64,000 nucleotides of DNA from Ancylobacter koreensis (GTDB lineage: Bacteria > Pseudomonadota > Alphaproteobacteria > Rhizobiales > Xanthobacteraceae). Shown in pieces: positions 1 through 8,726 of this stretch; the stretch's first letter is position 1, and each line of letters begins with the position of its first letter. The stretch covers positions 124,001 through 188,000 of the forward strand of contig NZ_JALKCG010000004.1 in assembly GCF_023016525.1 (NCBI RefSeq), read 5' to 3'. The notes beneath the pieces are model-generated. The model saw nothing but the letters and a program-made list of their open reading frames with translations, had not been told where the DNA came from and searched no databases. Position numbers and translations under genes: made by a program.

Positions 1-645
1 TGGATCAACGTCCTGCTCTCCGGCGACAACGCCGTCGTCATCGCCATGGCGTGCCGGTCGCTGCCGGACCGTATGCGCCGCACGGGCATGATCCTGGGCG
101 CGGGCGTCGCGGTCGGCATGCGTATCGTGTTCACCGCCATCATCGCCGTGCTGCTCGGCCTGCCGTGGCTGCGCATCGTCGGCTCGCTGGCGCTGATGTA
201 CATTGCCGTGGATCTGGTCCTGCCGGACGAGGGCGAGGAAGGCGGCGTCGCCGCGCATGACAATCTGTGGCGCGCGGTCGGCACCATCGCCGTGGCCGAC
301 CTCGTCATGAGCCTCGACAACGTGGTCGCCATCGCCGCCGTTGCCGATGGCAACTGGACCCTCATCATCATCGGCCTGGTCATTTCTATCCCCATGATCA
401 TTGCCGGCGCGGCGCTGATCATGGGCCTGCTGGCGCGCTTCCCCTTCCTGGTCTGGGCCGGCGCGGCTCTGCTCGGCTGGGTGGCCGGCGAGATGTTCGT
501 GTCCGACGTGAAGGTGCTGGAGTATTTCGGCGAGGCCGTCGTGCATCACTACGAGTATGTGGCGGCCGCGGCCGGCGCGGCTCTGGTGCTGGCGATTGGC
601 TGGGTGCTGGCGCGCCGGCGCACCGCGCACTCCGCCCACGGCTGA
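1..645 (+). CDS. TerC/YjbE family integral membrane protein, 5' end outside the window
   Basis: The reading frame is open from base 1 (W-I-N-V-L-L-S-G-D-N-A-V), so the start codon lies upstream and 214 residues of the C-terminal part are visible. TerC-family proteins are multi-spanning membrane proteins with conserved acidic residues; members are linked to metal-ion (often manganese) export and tellurite resistance. Two internal acidic motifs mark the family: SGDNAV at the left edge and MSLDNVVAIAA near base 310, with hydrophobic helices between. The next gene downstream is a clear paralogue (same SGDNAVVIA and SLDNVVAIAA motifs), so this is a tandem duplication. Family assignment is firm; the transported ion is not established here. 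Confidence 0.9.
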   Translation, partial: WINVLLSGDNAVVIAMACRSLPDRMRRTGMILGAGVAVGMRIVFTAIIAVLLGLPWLRIVGSLALMYIAVDLVLPDEGEEGGVAAHDNLWRAVGTIAVADLVMSLDNVVAIAAVADGNWTLIIIGLVISIPMIIAGAALIMGLLARFPFLVWAGAALLGWVAGEMFVSDVKVLEYFGEAVVHHYEYVAAAAGAALVLAIGWVLARRRTAHSAHG

Positions 646-672
646 CGGACAGACCGGGTTCCCTCCCTGCCG

Positions 673-701
673 GCGCCCGCGACCTCATCCGTCGCGGGCG
701 C
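673..701 (+). terminator. Hairpin after the first TerC gene
   Basis: A perfect 11-bp inverted repeat, GCGCCCGCGAC and GTCGCGGGCGC, is separated by a 7-base loop (ctcatcc). It starts 28 bases after the stop codon of the upstream gene and lies before the second terC-like gene. The T-rich tail is weak (tgtcggttc), so it may be an attenuating hairpin rather than a full intrinsic terminator. Confidence 0.6.
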
Positions 702-809
702 TGTCGGTTCCAGCGGGGCGTTCTGGTCTAATTAATAACGTATGCCAGTGACGGCCGGGCGGGGCGGGTTCTCCGACTCAACGACATATCGACGATCAGA
801 GAGGATACG

Positions 810-1553
810 ATGGACTTTTCGAGCCCTGTCTTCTGGGTGGCGTTGCTCCAGATCATCTGGATCGACCTGCTGCTCTCCGGTGACAACGCGGTGGTCATTG
901 CGCTGGCGTGCCGTTCGCTGCCGGAGAAGCAGCGCAAATGGGGCATCCTGCTCGGCGCCGGCGCGGCCGTCGGCCTGCGCATCCTGTTCGCCCTCGCGGT
1001 GTCTTACCTGCTCGGCGTCCCGCTGCTGAAGGTGGTTGGCGCGCTGCTGCTGTTCTGGATCGCCATCAAGCTGGTTCTGGACGAGGGCGGCGAGGCCCAT
1101 CACGTCGAGGGCGCGGACAGCCTGTGGAAGGCCGTGCGCACCATCGCCATCGCCGACGCGGTGATGAGCCTCGACAACGTGGTCGCCATCGCGGCGGCGG
1201 CGCGCGGCCATGCCGAGCTGTTCATCTTCGGCCTGCTGCTCACCATCCCGCTGATCATCTTCGGCTCGCAGCTCATCCTGAAGCTGATCTCGCGCTTCCC
1301 GATCCTCATCTGGTTCGGCGCGGCGCTGCTCGGCTGGATCGCCGGCGAGATGCTGGTCGGCGACAAGATCGTGCTGGAGACCATGCAGGGCATGGCGCCG
1401 GAGCTGGTCGAGAAGATCGAGGATCCCGAGGATCCGGTCGGCCTGAAGCCGGCGGCGCTGCCCCACTACCTCGCGGCGGCGGTCGGGGCCGCCTTCGTGG
1501 TGGCTTTCGGCTGGATCGCCAAGAGCCGCCGCGCGGAGGCCGCCGCGCACTGA
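810..1553 (+). CDS. TerC/YjbE family integral membrane protein
   Basis: A complete 247-residue membrane protein. The start ATG at 810 is preceded by a GAGAGGA ribosome-binding sequence, and the N-terminus (MDFSSPVFWVALLQIIW) runs straight into the first membrane helix. Family motifs are SGDNAVVIALA around residue 25 and MSLDNVVAIAAA around residue 125; the paired aspartates are thought to contribute to ion binding in TerC proteins. A polar loop with EDPEDP lies near residue 210 before the last helix. It is a paralogue of the gene just upstream, separated by 164 bases containing a hairpin. The role is probably metal-ion export or membrane homeostasis, inferred from the family. Confidence 0.92.
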   Translation: MDFSSPVFWVALLQIIWIDLLLSGDNAVVIALACRSLPEKQRKWGILLGAGAAVGLRILFALAVSYLLGVPLLKVVGALLLFWIAIKLVLDEGGEAHHVEGADSLWKAVRTIAIADAVMSLDNVVAIAAAARGHAELFIFGLLLTIPLIIFGSQLILKLISRFPILIWFGAALLGWIAGEMLVGDKIVLETMQGMAPELVEKIEDPEDPVGLKPAALPHYLAAAVGAAFVVAFGWIAKSRRAEAAAH

Positions 1554-1587
1554 GCGCGACGACCTCAGCCTGAGGTGTGAAAAGACG

Positions 1588-1619
1588 AGGCGCTCCGCTA
1601 CCATGGTGGCGGAGCGCCT
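1588..1619 (+). terminator. 32-bp near-perfect palindrome after the second TerC gene
   Basis: The segment reads AGGCGCTCCGC-taccatggtg-GCGGAGCGCCT followed by TTTGT. Its 16 base pairs are all Watson-Crick except one T-G pair. A second small palindrome (CCTCA-gcc-TGAGG) lies at 1563-1575. Position, 34 bases behind the terC stop and just before the next gene's ATG, fits an intrinsic terminator. It argues against using the upstream GTG at 1577 as start of the next gene, because the hairpin would then be coding. Confidence 0.7.
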
Positions 1620-1624
1620 TTGTC

Positions 1625-3811
1625 ATGAATCAGCACATTCCCGATCCCCGCGCCGCCGATCCCCGCGCCGCCGATCCCCGCGCCGCCGATCCCCGCGTCG
1701 CCGATCCCCGCGTCGCCGATCCCCGCGCGGCCACCCGCACCGGCTATTCCGCCTGCCCGCACGACTGCCCCTCCACTTGCGCGCTGGAGATCGAGGTGGC
1801 CGACGGGCGCATCGGCCGCGTGCGCGGATCGCGCGCCAACAGTTTCACCGCCGGCGTCATCTGCGCCAAGGTGGCGCGCTATGCCGAGCGGGCCAACCAT
1901 CCCGACCGGTTGACCCGGCCGCTGAGGCGCGTCGGCCCGAAGGGGGAGGGCGCCTTCGCGCCGATCTCCTGGGACGAGGCGCTGGACGAGATCGCCCACC
2001 GCTTCCGCGAGGCCGAGCGTGCGCATGGGCCGGAGACGGTCTGGCCGTATTACTACGCCGGCACCATGGGGCTGGTGATGCGCGACGGCATCAACCGGCT
2101 GACCCACGCCAAGGGCTATTCGCGCTTCTTTTCCTCGATCTGCGTGAACCCGGCCTGGAGCGGCTTCCTCGCCGGCACGGGCCGCCTCGCCGGGCCGGAC
2201 CCGCGCGAGATGGCGAAGTCCGACTTCGTGGTCATCTGGGGCACCAACCCGGTGTCGACGCAGATCAACGTGATGACGCACGCCATCCGCGCCCGCAAGG
2301 AGCGGGGTGCGAAGATCGCGGTGGTCGACGTCTACCGCTCGCCCACCATGGAGCAGGCGGACATCCCGGTGCTGATCCGTCCGGGTACGGATGGCGCTCT
2401 GGCCTGCGCCATCATGCATGTCCTGTTCAGGGACGGTCTCGCCGACCGGTCCTATCTCGCTGAATTCGCTGACGATCCGGCCGGTCTTGAATCACATCTT
2501 CAGGACCGCACGCCCGGCTGGGCCGCCGCCATCACCGGGCTGCCGGAGCCGGAGATCGAGGCTTTCGCGCAGTTGATCGGCCGCACGCCACGCACCTTCA
2601 TCCGCGCCGGCTACGGCTTCACCCGCTCGCGCAACGGTGCGGTGGCGATGCACGCGGTGAGCTGCATCCCGACCGTCACCGGCGCGTGGAAGCACGAGGG
2701 CGGCGGCGTGTTCCATTCGAACTCGGCGATCTACCGCTGGAACAAGCGCATGGTGGAGGGTCGCGACATCAAGGTCACCTCGCGCGAGCTCGATCAGTCG
2801 CGCATCGGCGACATCCTGACCGGCGATCCCGAGGCCCTGCTCGGCGGCCCGCCCGTGACCGCCATGCTGATCCAGAACACCAACCCCGTCACCATCGCCC
2901 CCGACCAGTCGAAGGTGATGGCCGGCTTCGCGCGCGAGGACCTGTTCGTCGCCGTGCATGAGCAGTTCATGACCGAGACGGCCCGCATGGCGGACATCGT
3001 GCTGCCGGCGACCATGTTCACCGAGCATGACGACCTCTATCAGGGCGGCGGCAACCAGTATGTCATCCTCGGCCCCAAGCTGGTCGAGCCGCCGGGCGAG
3101 TGCCGCAGCAATCACGAGGTGATCGGCGCGCTGGCGCAGCGTCTCGGCGCCGCGCATGAGGGCTTCGACATGAGCCCGCGCGAGCATATCGACTGGATGC
3201 TGCAGGCGACCGGGCGCGGCACGGTGGACGAGCTGGAGGAGAAGCGCTTCCTCGACGTGCAGCCGGATTTCGAGACCTCGCACTATCTCAAGGGCTTCGC
3301 CTGGCCGGACGGTCGCTTCCGTCTCAAGCCGGACTGGGCGAAGGTGCCGTTTGCCGCGCCGGGCCGCTTCGGCCCGCATGAGCAGATGCCGGAATGGCCG
3401 GACCATTGGGCGGTGATCGAGGAACCGACGGCGGACTATCCGTTCCGCCTCGTCACCTCGCCGGCGCGCTCCTTCCTCAATTCAAGCTTCACGGAGACGC
3501 CGGGCTCGGTGGCGCGCGAGAGGCGCCCCGAGCTGCTGATCCACCCCGCCGACGCCGCCGAACTCGGCATTGCAGATGGCGACCTTCTTCGCGTCACCAG
3601 CCCGCGTGGCGAGGTGCGCCTGCATGCGCGCCTGTTCGACGGGCTGCGGCGCGGCGTGGTGGTGGCGGAATCGATCTGGCCGAACCGTTCCCATAAGGGC
3701 GGGCGCGGCATAAACAGCCTGACCGGCGCCGACCCCGTCGCCCCGGTCGGCGGCGCGGCGCTGCACGACAACCATGTGAGCATCGCGCGGGTGGCGGAGC
3801 CGGCGGAGTGA
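1625..3811 (+). CDS. Molybdopterin-dependent oxidoreductase, DMSO reductase superfamily
   Basis: A 728-residue protein of the bis-MGD molybdoenzyme superfamily. An N-terminal 4Fe-4S motif is visible as C44-x3-C48-x3-C52-x27-C80 (CPHDCPSTC ... GVICAKV). It is followed by the molybdopterin oxidoreductase core (VVIWGTNPVSTQINVM, QNTNPVTIAPDQ) and a C-terminal molydopterin-binding domain (about residues 600-728, with TSPARSFLNSSF and WPNRSHKGGRGINSLT). There is no twin-arginine signal, so it is probably cytoplasmic. The electron donor and substrate cannot be read from sequence. Start ATG 1625 is preferred over GTG 1577, since the latter spans a terminator-like palindrome. Residues 7-36 are six tandem DPRAA/DPRVA pentapeptides. 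No subunit or chaperone gene is adjacent. Confidence 0.88.
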   Translation: MNQHIPDPRAADPRAADPRAADPRVADPRVADPRAATRTGYSACPHDCPSTCALEIEVADGRIGRVRGSRANSFTAGVICAKVARYAERANHPDRLTRPLRRVGPKGEGAFAPISWDEALDEIAHRFREAERAHGPETVWPYYYAGTMGLVMRDGINRLTHAKGYSRFFSSICVNPAWSGFLAGTGRLAGPDPREMAKSDFVVIWGTNPVSTQINVMTHAIRARKERGAKIAVVDVYRSPTMEQADIPVLIRPGTDGALACAIMHVLFRDGLADRSYLAEFADDPAGLESHLQDRTPGWAAAITGLPEPEIEAFAQLIGRTPRTFIRAGYGFTRSRNGAVAMHAVSCIPTVTGAWKHEGGGVFHSNSAIYRWNKRMVEGRDIKVTSRELDQSRIGDILTGDPEALLGGPPVTAMLIQNTNPVTIAPDQSKVMAGFAREDLFVAVHEQFMTETARMADIVLPATMFTEHDDLYQGGGNQYVILGPKLVEPPGECRSNHEVIGALAQRLGAAHEGFDMSPREHIDWMLQATGRGTVDELEEKRFLDVQPDFETSHYLKGFAWPDGRFRLKPDWAKVPFAAPGRFGPHEQMPEWPDHWAVIEEPTADYPFRLVTSPARSFLNSSFTETPGSVARERRPELLIHPADAAELGIADGDLLRVTSPRGEVRLHARLFDGLRRGVVVAESIWPNRSHKGGRGINSLTGADPVAPVGGAALHDNHVSIARVAEPAE
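1643..1732 (+). repeat. Six tandem 15-bp repeats in the 5' end of the molybdoenzyme gene
   Basis: Six in-frame copies of gatccccgcgccgcc (copies 4 and 5 carry gtc for gcc, copy 6 gcggcc) lie end to end, encoding DPRAA three times, DPRVA twice and DPRAA once. The near identity at DNA level points to recent slippage expansion. The repeat precedes the Fe-S motif and is not part of the conserved fold. Confidence 0.95.
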
Positions 3812-3815
3812 TCGG

Positions 3816-4217
3816 TTAATCCGGGAAGCGCTCGACATGGGTCTCGCCCGTGCGTCCGACATAGAGGGCGCGGCGGCCGGGGAAGGAGACGATGTAGAAG
3901 GCGCAGCCGGCCGCCGCTGCCTTGGCGCAGAAGCCCCTGTAGGTGTATCCCGGCACCTGTTGCTGCGCCTCGCGGATCGCCGCCTGAAGCGCTCCGGCGT
4001 GGAAGGCGGGGGCGATCGGCCCTTCGACTTGATGCGTGGCAAGTTCGAAGCTCTCGCCGTCCGGGAGATAATAGCTCGCCCGCGCCCGGCGGAAATCGAC
4101 GAGGTAGCTCTCGAAGCCCTCGGCCATCAGCGTGCCGACGATTTCAGGGAAGCTGAGCGTGTTCTCTTCGGCGCCTTTCAGGCATGCGGCGGCGACGGCC
4201 TGCTTGCGCGGGTCCAT
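3816..4217 (-). CDS. DUF1398 domain-containing protein
   Basis: A 133-residue soluble protein resembling the DUF1398 family (the E. coli YbcV type), of unknown function. Recognisable features are the N-terminal helix (AAACLKGAEENTLSFPEIVG), the central FESYLVDFRRARASYYLPDGE stretch (family-typical) and a C-terminal half with YTYRGFC and FYIVSFPGRRALYVGR. The start at 4217 is chosen because AAGGAGA lies 6-12 bases upstream; longer frames start inside marR. It follows the MarR gene by 22 bases on the same strand, so the two are probably one operon. It converges on the molybdoenzyme gene with a 4-base gap. Confidence 0.8.
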   Translation of the reverse strand: MDPRKQAVAAACLKGAEENTLSFPEIVGTLMAEGFESYLVDFRRARASYYLPDGESFELATHQVEGPIAPAFHAGALQAAIREAQQQVPGYTYRGFCAKAAAAGCAFYIVSFPGRRALYVGRTGETHVERFPD

Positions 4218-4239
4218 GGGCAGTCTCCTTCGGTTGAGG

Positions 4240-4701
4240 CTAGTCGACGGGCAGGGCGGCGAGGCCGTGCGCGTCGACGAGGCGGCGTAACAGCTTCTCC
4301 ATCGTCGCGCGCTCGCGGGCGTCGAGCGGCGCGAAGAAGGCAGTGTCGTTGGCATCGGCCAGCGCGGCGAGGGCGGGCACCAGCGCCGCCCCGGCCGGGG
4401 TGAGGGCGAGCGTCTGGGCGCGCCCGTCCTCGGGATCGGCCTCCCGCCGCACCAGTCCCTTGGCGATCAGCCGGTCGGCCAGTTTGGTGATGGCGCCGCG
4501 CGTCATGCTGATCTCCGCGGCGAGCCGGCTCGGGGAGAGCGGCGGGCGGGCATGCAGGGTGCGCAGCGTTACCCATTCGGCGACCGTCACCTCGCGCTCG
4601 GCCAGCCGGGCGGCGAAGGCGTGCGAGACATGGTTCGACACGAGCCGCAGCCAGAAGCCGAGATGGTCCTGAAGCGCCGGGACGGGGGGAGGACGGGTCA
4701 T
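4240..4701 (-). CDS. MarR family transcriptional regulator
   Basis: A 153-residue winged-helix regulator. The MarR layout is clear: an N-terminal dimerisation helix (LGFWLRLVSNHVSHAFAARL), the helix-turn-helix (SPSRLAAEISMTRGAITKLADRLIAKGLV), the wing with READPEDGRAQTLALTPAG, and a C-terminal helix. Such proteins usually repress their own gene and a neighbour until a ligand binds. A perfect palindrome with 16-bp arms lies 29 bases upstream of this start and 98 bases before the divergent transglutaminase gene. Autoregulation, possibly with control of both directions, is therefore likely. The ligand is unknown. It probably forms an operon with the DUF1398 gene. Confidence 0.92.
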   Translation of the reverse strand: MTRPPPVPALQDHLGFWLRLVSNHVSHAFAARLAEREVTVAEWVTLRTLHARPPLSPSRLAAEISMTRGAITKLADRLIAKGLVRREADPEDGRAQTLALTPAGAALVPALAALADANDTAFFAPLDARERATMEKLLRRLVDAHGLAALPVD

Positions 4702-4730
4702 GGAACGGCGAACCGCTGAAAGGGAGAAAG

Positions 4731-4776
4731 ATGATTGACTAGGAAACTACATCTGTATGATTTCCTAGTCAATCAT
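4731..4776. promoter_or_regulatory. Palindromic operator with overlapping divergent promoters, probable MarR site
   Basis: The left arm ATGATTGACTAGGAAA (4731-4746) and right arm TTTCCTAGTCAATCAT (4761-4776) are exact reverse complements, with a 14-base spacer. Each arm carries TTGACT, a good -35 box. Reading leftwards, TTGACT is followed after 17 bases by TAGTTT, which serves marR. Reading rightwards, TTGACT is followed after 15 bases by TATGAT. A regulator bound here would cover both promoters. The palindrome is seen directly; its assignment to the adjacent MarR protein is inference from position and symmetry. Confidence 0.8.
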
Positions 4777-4874
4777 CAAGCGATCTTCGTGTGGCGCAAG
4801 CTGCGGTATCGGAGGGAACCGAACCTCGCGGCGCGCGTCATAGGGGCAACGTCTCCCCATCGGAACCCGCACCC

Positions 4875-5702
4875 ATGAAATTCACCGTTGCCTCCCGGCT
4901 CGCCTATGAGGTGCGCGAAACCACCGTCTTCATCCTCAACATCGAGGCGGCGGCGCTGCGCAACCAGAAGATCCTTGCCGAGCGGCTCGACCTCACGCCC
5001 GCCGTGGCGCTGGACCGCCACGAGCTCGACGGCGGCACGCGGCTGGTCCGGGTTGTCGTCGAGCCCGGCACTTTCGAGGTGGACTACGAGGCCACCGTCG
5101 AACTTTCCATGTATGACGCCGACCCCGCCACCTTGCGCGAAACGCCGGTGGCGGAACTGCCGCTGGAGGCCATTCCCTTCCTCAACCCCAGCCGTTACTG
5201 CGAGTCCGACGGGCTGGCGCGCTTCGCCCATCGCGAATTCGGCGCCCTGCCGCCGGGCCACCAGCGTGTGACGGCGATCTGCAACTGGATCTACGAGAAT
5301 GTCGACTATCTGAGCGGCAGCTCCGATTCACAGACCTCGGCCTATGACACGATGGTGCAGCGCGCCGGCGTGTGCCGCGACTTCGCCCATCTCGGCATCG
5401 CCTTCTGCCGCGCGCTGGCGATTCCCGCCCGCTTTGCCAGTTCCTATGCCTGGCAGCTCGACCCGCCGGACTTCCACGCGGTGTTCGAATGCTATCTGGA
5501 TGGAGCCTGGTATCTCTTCGACCCGACCCGCAAGGCGGCGCTGCAGGGGCTGGTGCGCATCGGCGTGGGGCGCGACGCGGCGGATGCCGCCTTCGCGACC
5601 ATCTACGGCGATGCTGTCATGACCGGCATGGAAGTTTCCATCGCTCCGCTGGAGGAGGTGGAGGACGAGGAGCCGACCGTCCGGGCGGTCGGCATCGCCT
5701 GA
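4875..5702 (+). CDS. Transglutaminase-like family protein
   Basis: A 275-residue cytosolic protein of the transglutaminase-like superfamily (papain-like thiol fold). An N-terminal beta-rich region of about 120 residues is followed by the core with all three catalytic elements: Cys in RAGVCRDFAHLG, His in PPDFHAVFECYLDG and Asp in YLFDPTRKAA. Bacterial relatives are peptidases or amidases rather than cross-linkers; the substrate is unknown. The start ATG 4875 gives the family-like N-terminus MKFTVASRLAYEV; an upstream in-frame start at 4791 would add residues of poor quality. It is divergent from marR across the palindromic operator and converges on purN with a 2-base gap. A second transglutaminase-like gene is at 44634. 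Confidence 0.88.
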   Translation: MKFTVASRLAYEVRETTVFILNIEAAALRNQKILAERLDLTPAVALDRHELDGGTRLVRVVVEPGTFEVDYEATVELSMYDADPATLRETPVAELPLEAIPFLNPSRYCESDGLARFAHREFGALPPGHQRVTAICNWIYENVDYLSGSSDSQTSAYDTMVQRAGVCRDFAHLGIAFCRALAIPARFASSYAWQLDPPDFHAVFECYLDGAWYLFDPTRKAALQGLVRIGVGRDAADAAFATIYGDAVMTGMEVSIAPLEEVEDEEPTVRAVGIA

Positions 5703-5704
5703 AC

Positions 5705-6358
5705 TCAGGGCGCCGGCGGTACCACCAGCGCGGGCGGGGTGATCTCGAATTCGTCGATGGCGACCCGGGCGCCGTCGAGGCGGGCACGGCCCTCGGCGAC
5801 GAGGCGCAGCGCCGCCGGATAGATCACGTGCTCCTGCGCCAGAACGCGCGCGGCCAGCGTGTCCGGCGTGTCGGCTTCCAGCACCGGCACGGCGGCCTGC
5901 ATGATGATGGGGCCGACATCCATCTCGGCGGTGACGAAATGCACCGTGGCGCCATGGATCTTCACGCCCTCGGCCAGCGCGCGCTCATGGGTGTGCAGGC
6001 CCTTGAAGCTCGGCAGCAGGGCGGGGTGGATGTTGATCATCCGCCCGGCCCATTTCTGCGTGAAGCCGGATGTGAGCAGGCGCATGAAGCCGGCGAGGCA
6101 GACCAGCGTCACCTGCTCCTCCTCCAGCACCGCGTCGAGCGCGGCATCGAAGGCGGCGCGGTCGGGGAACGCCTTGTGGTCGAGGCTGCGGGTGGGGATG
6201 TTGCAGGCCTGCGCGCGGGCGAGGCCGTGCGCGTCCGGCCGGTTCGAGATCACCACGGCGATCTCGACGGGAAAGCCGGGGGCGGCGGCCGCCTCGATCA
6301 GCGACATCATGTTGGAGCCGCGCCCGGAGATCAGCACGGCGACGCGGGGCTTGGTCAT
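5705..6358 (-). CDS. purN: Phosphoribosylglycinamide formyltransferase (GAR transformylase)
   Basis: A 217-residue enzyme that transfers formyl from 10-formyl-THF to GAR, the third step of de novo purine synthesis. Family motifs are VAVLISGRGSNM at the N-terminus (phosphate-binding loop), the catalytic region GFMRLL ... NIHPALLPSFKG (Asn/His) and HFVTAEMDVGPII with the conserved Asp. The start at 6358 gives MTKPRVAVLISG, the expected family beginning. It lies 7 bases behind purM on the same strand, the common purMN operon. The longer frame into purM is an overlap artefact. Confidence 0.97.
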   Translation of the reverse strand: MTKPRVAVLISGRGSNMMSLIEAAAAPGFPVEIAVVISNRPDAHGLARAQACNIPTRSLDHKAFPDRAAFDAALDAVLEEEQVTLVCLAGFMRLLTSGFTQKWAGRMINIHPALLPSFKGLHTHERALAEGVKIHGATVHFVTAEMDVGPIIMQAAVPVLEADTPDTLAARVLAQEHVIYPAALRLVAEGRARLDGARVAIDEFEITPPALVVPPAP

Positions 6359-6365
6359 GGCGCCC

Positions 6366-7448
<1,083 letters not shown>

Positions 7449-7596
7449 GCGTCCCCGAGGAATGCTCGCGGATTAACGGCTAATCGGTCCGCAGGCAAGG
7501 CGGGGCGGCTTTCCGCGCCTGGCGGGCAAGGTTCGCAGGCCTGCACGGGTGAGGCGGCGATTCTCCGCAGACCGTGATTTGCAGGGCGATCCGGGC

Positions 7597-7621
7597 GTTG
7601 TATACAGTAACGAGATACAAC
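7597..7621. promoter_or_regulatory. Inverted repeat just upstream of the GGDEF gene
   Basis: GTTGTAT (7597-7603) and ATACAAC (7615-7621) are exact reverse complements across an 11-base spacer, ending 13 bases before the ATG at 7635. It stands out as AT-rich in this GC-rich region. It could be a regulator site or a leader hairpin near the ribosome-binding site. Confidence 0.5.
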
Positions 7622-7634
7622 TCGGCCCTACATC

Positions 7635-8723
7635 ATGACGTCATTGAACGTGGCTGTGTCGGCACTCGATCAGGGCGACGACACGCGCGACGGCGCCGAT
7701 CTACGGCGCTTCGCCCAAAGAGCCGATCTTCTGGTAGCCGCCGTGCAGGAATTGTCGCTGGCCCGCGACCTCGCGGAGATCCAGCGCATCGTGCGCACCA
7801 CCGCGCGGGCGCTGACCGGCAGCGACGGCACGACCTTCGTGCTGAACGATGGCGGCCTCTATTGCTATTACGCCGACGAGGATGCCATCGCGCCGCTGTG
7901 GAAAGGGCTGAAATTTCCGCAGGAGACCTGCATCAGCGGCTGGGTGATGCGCAACCGGCAGGCGGTCATCGTGCCGGATATCTACGCAGATCCGCGCATT
8001 CCGCACGACGCCTATCGCCCTACCTTCGTGAAGAGCCTCACCATGGTGCCGATCCGCACCCTCGATCCGATCGGCGCCATCGGCGCCTATTGGGCGGACA
8101 CACATGTGCCGACGTCGGCCGACCTCCAGCTTCTGCAGGCGCTGGCCGATTCGACTTCGGTCGCGATGGAGAATCTGCGCGTCCAGGGCGAGCTGGAGCG
8201 CCGCGTCATCGAGCGCACCGAGGAGCTCACCCGCGCCAACAGTGCCATCCGCGCATTGTCGGTGACGGACGAGCTGACCGGCCTCACCAACCGCCGGGGT
8301 TTCTACACCGTCTGCGAGCGGGCGATGGCACATATCCGGCGCGTCATGCTGGTCTATCTCGACGTGGACGGTCTGAAGCGGGTCAACGACCTGCACGGGC
8401 ATGCCGCCGGCGACGACATGCTGACCGGCTTCGCCGCCGTGCTGCGCGTCGCGCTCCCCGAGGCGAACGTCCTCGCCCGGCTCGGCGGCGACGAATTCTG
8501 CGCCGCCCTGTTCGATCCCGTCGCGTCGGCGGAAGACATGCGGCGCAGGCTGGCGGCGGCGCTCGATGTCTTCAATGCCGCCGCCACGCGTCCCTACCGG
8601 CTGTCGTTCAGCCTCGGCATCGTGGAGGCCGAGGGCGGCGACGCCGGGATGCTCGACAGCCTGCTCCAGCAGGCCGACGAGCTTATGTATCGCGAGAAGA
8701 ACGCGCGGCGCGTGGCGAACTGA
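7635..8723 (+). CDS. GAF-GGDEF protein, probable diguanylate cyclase
   Basis: A 362-residue cytoplasmic signalling protein. Residues of about 30-185 form a GAF-like sensor (CISGWVMRNRQAVIVPDIYADPRI; SLTMVPIR). A coiled helix (ELERRVIERTEELTRANSAI) leads into a GGDEF domain (about 200-362) with the intact active-site loop RLGGDEF, the DVDGLKRVND metal/substrate stretch and a C-terminal QQADELMYREK. It should make cyclic di-GMP. The inhibitory I-site (RxxD five residues before GGDEF) is replaced by PEAN, so product feedback is probably absent. There is no membrane segment. It converges on the BenE-like gene with a 3-base gap. The signal sensed by GAF is unknown. Confidence 0.9.
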   Translation: MTSLNVAVSALDQGDDTRDGADLRRFAQRADLLVAAVQELSLARDLAEIQRIVRTTARALTGSDGTTFVLNDGGLYCYYADEDAIAPLWKGLKFPQETCISGWVMRNRQAVIVPDIYADPRIPHDAYRPTFVKSLTMVPIRTLDPIGAIGAYWADTHVPTSADLQLLQALADSTSVAMENLRVQGELERRVIERTEELTRANSAIRALSVTDELTGLTNRRGFYTVCERAMAHIRRVMLVYLDVDGLKRVNDLHGHAAGDDMLTGFAAVLRVALPEANVLARLGGDEFCAALFDPVASAEDMRRRLAAALDVFNAAATRPYRLSFSLGIVEAEGGDAGMLDSLLQQADELMYREKNARRVAN

Positions 8724-8726
8724 AGA

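Noticed and set aside
1577-1624. GTG at 1577 as start of the molybdoenzyme gene
   Set aside because: It would place a 32-bp terminator-like palindrome inside the coding region. ATG 1625 avoids this.
1643-1732. CRISPR-like array
   Set aside because: The units are contiguous 15-mers in frame with a coding region, without spacers.
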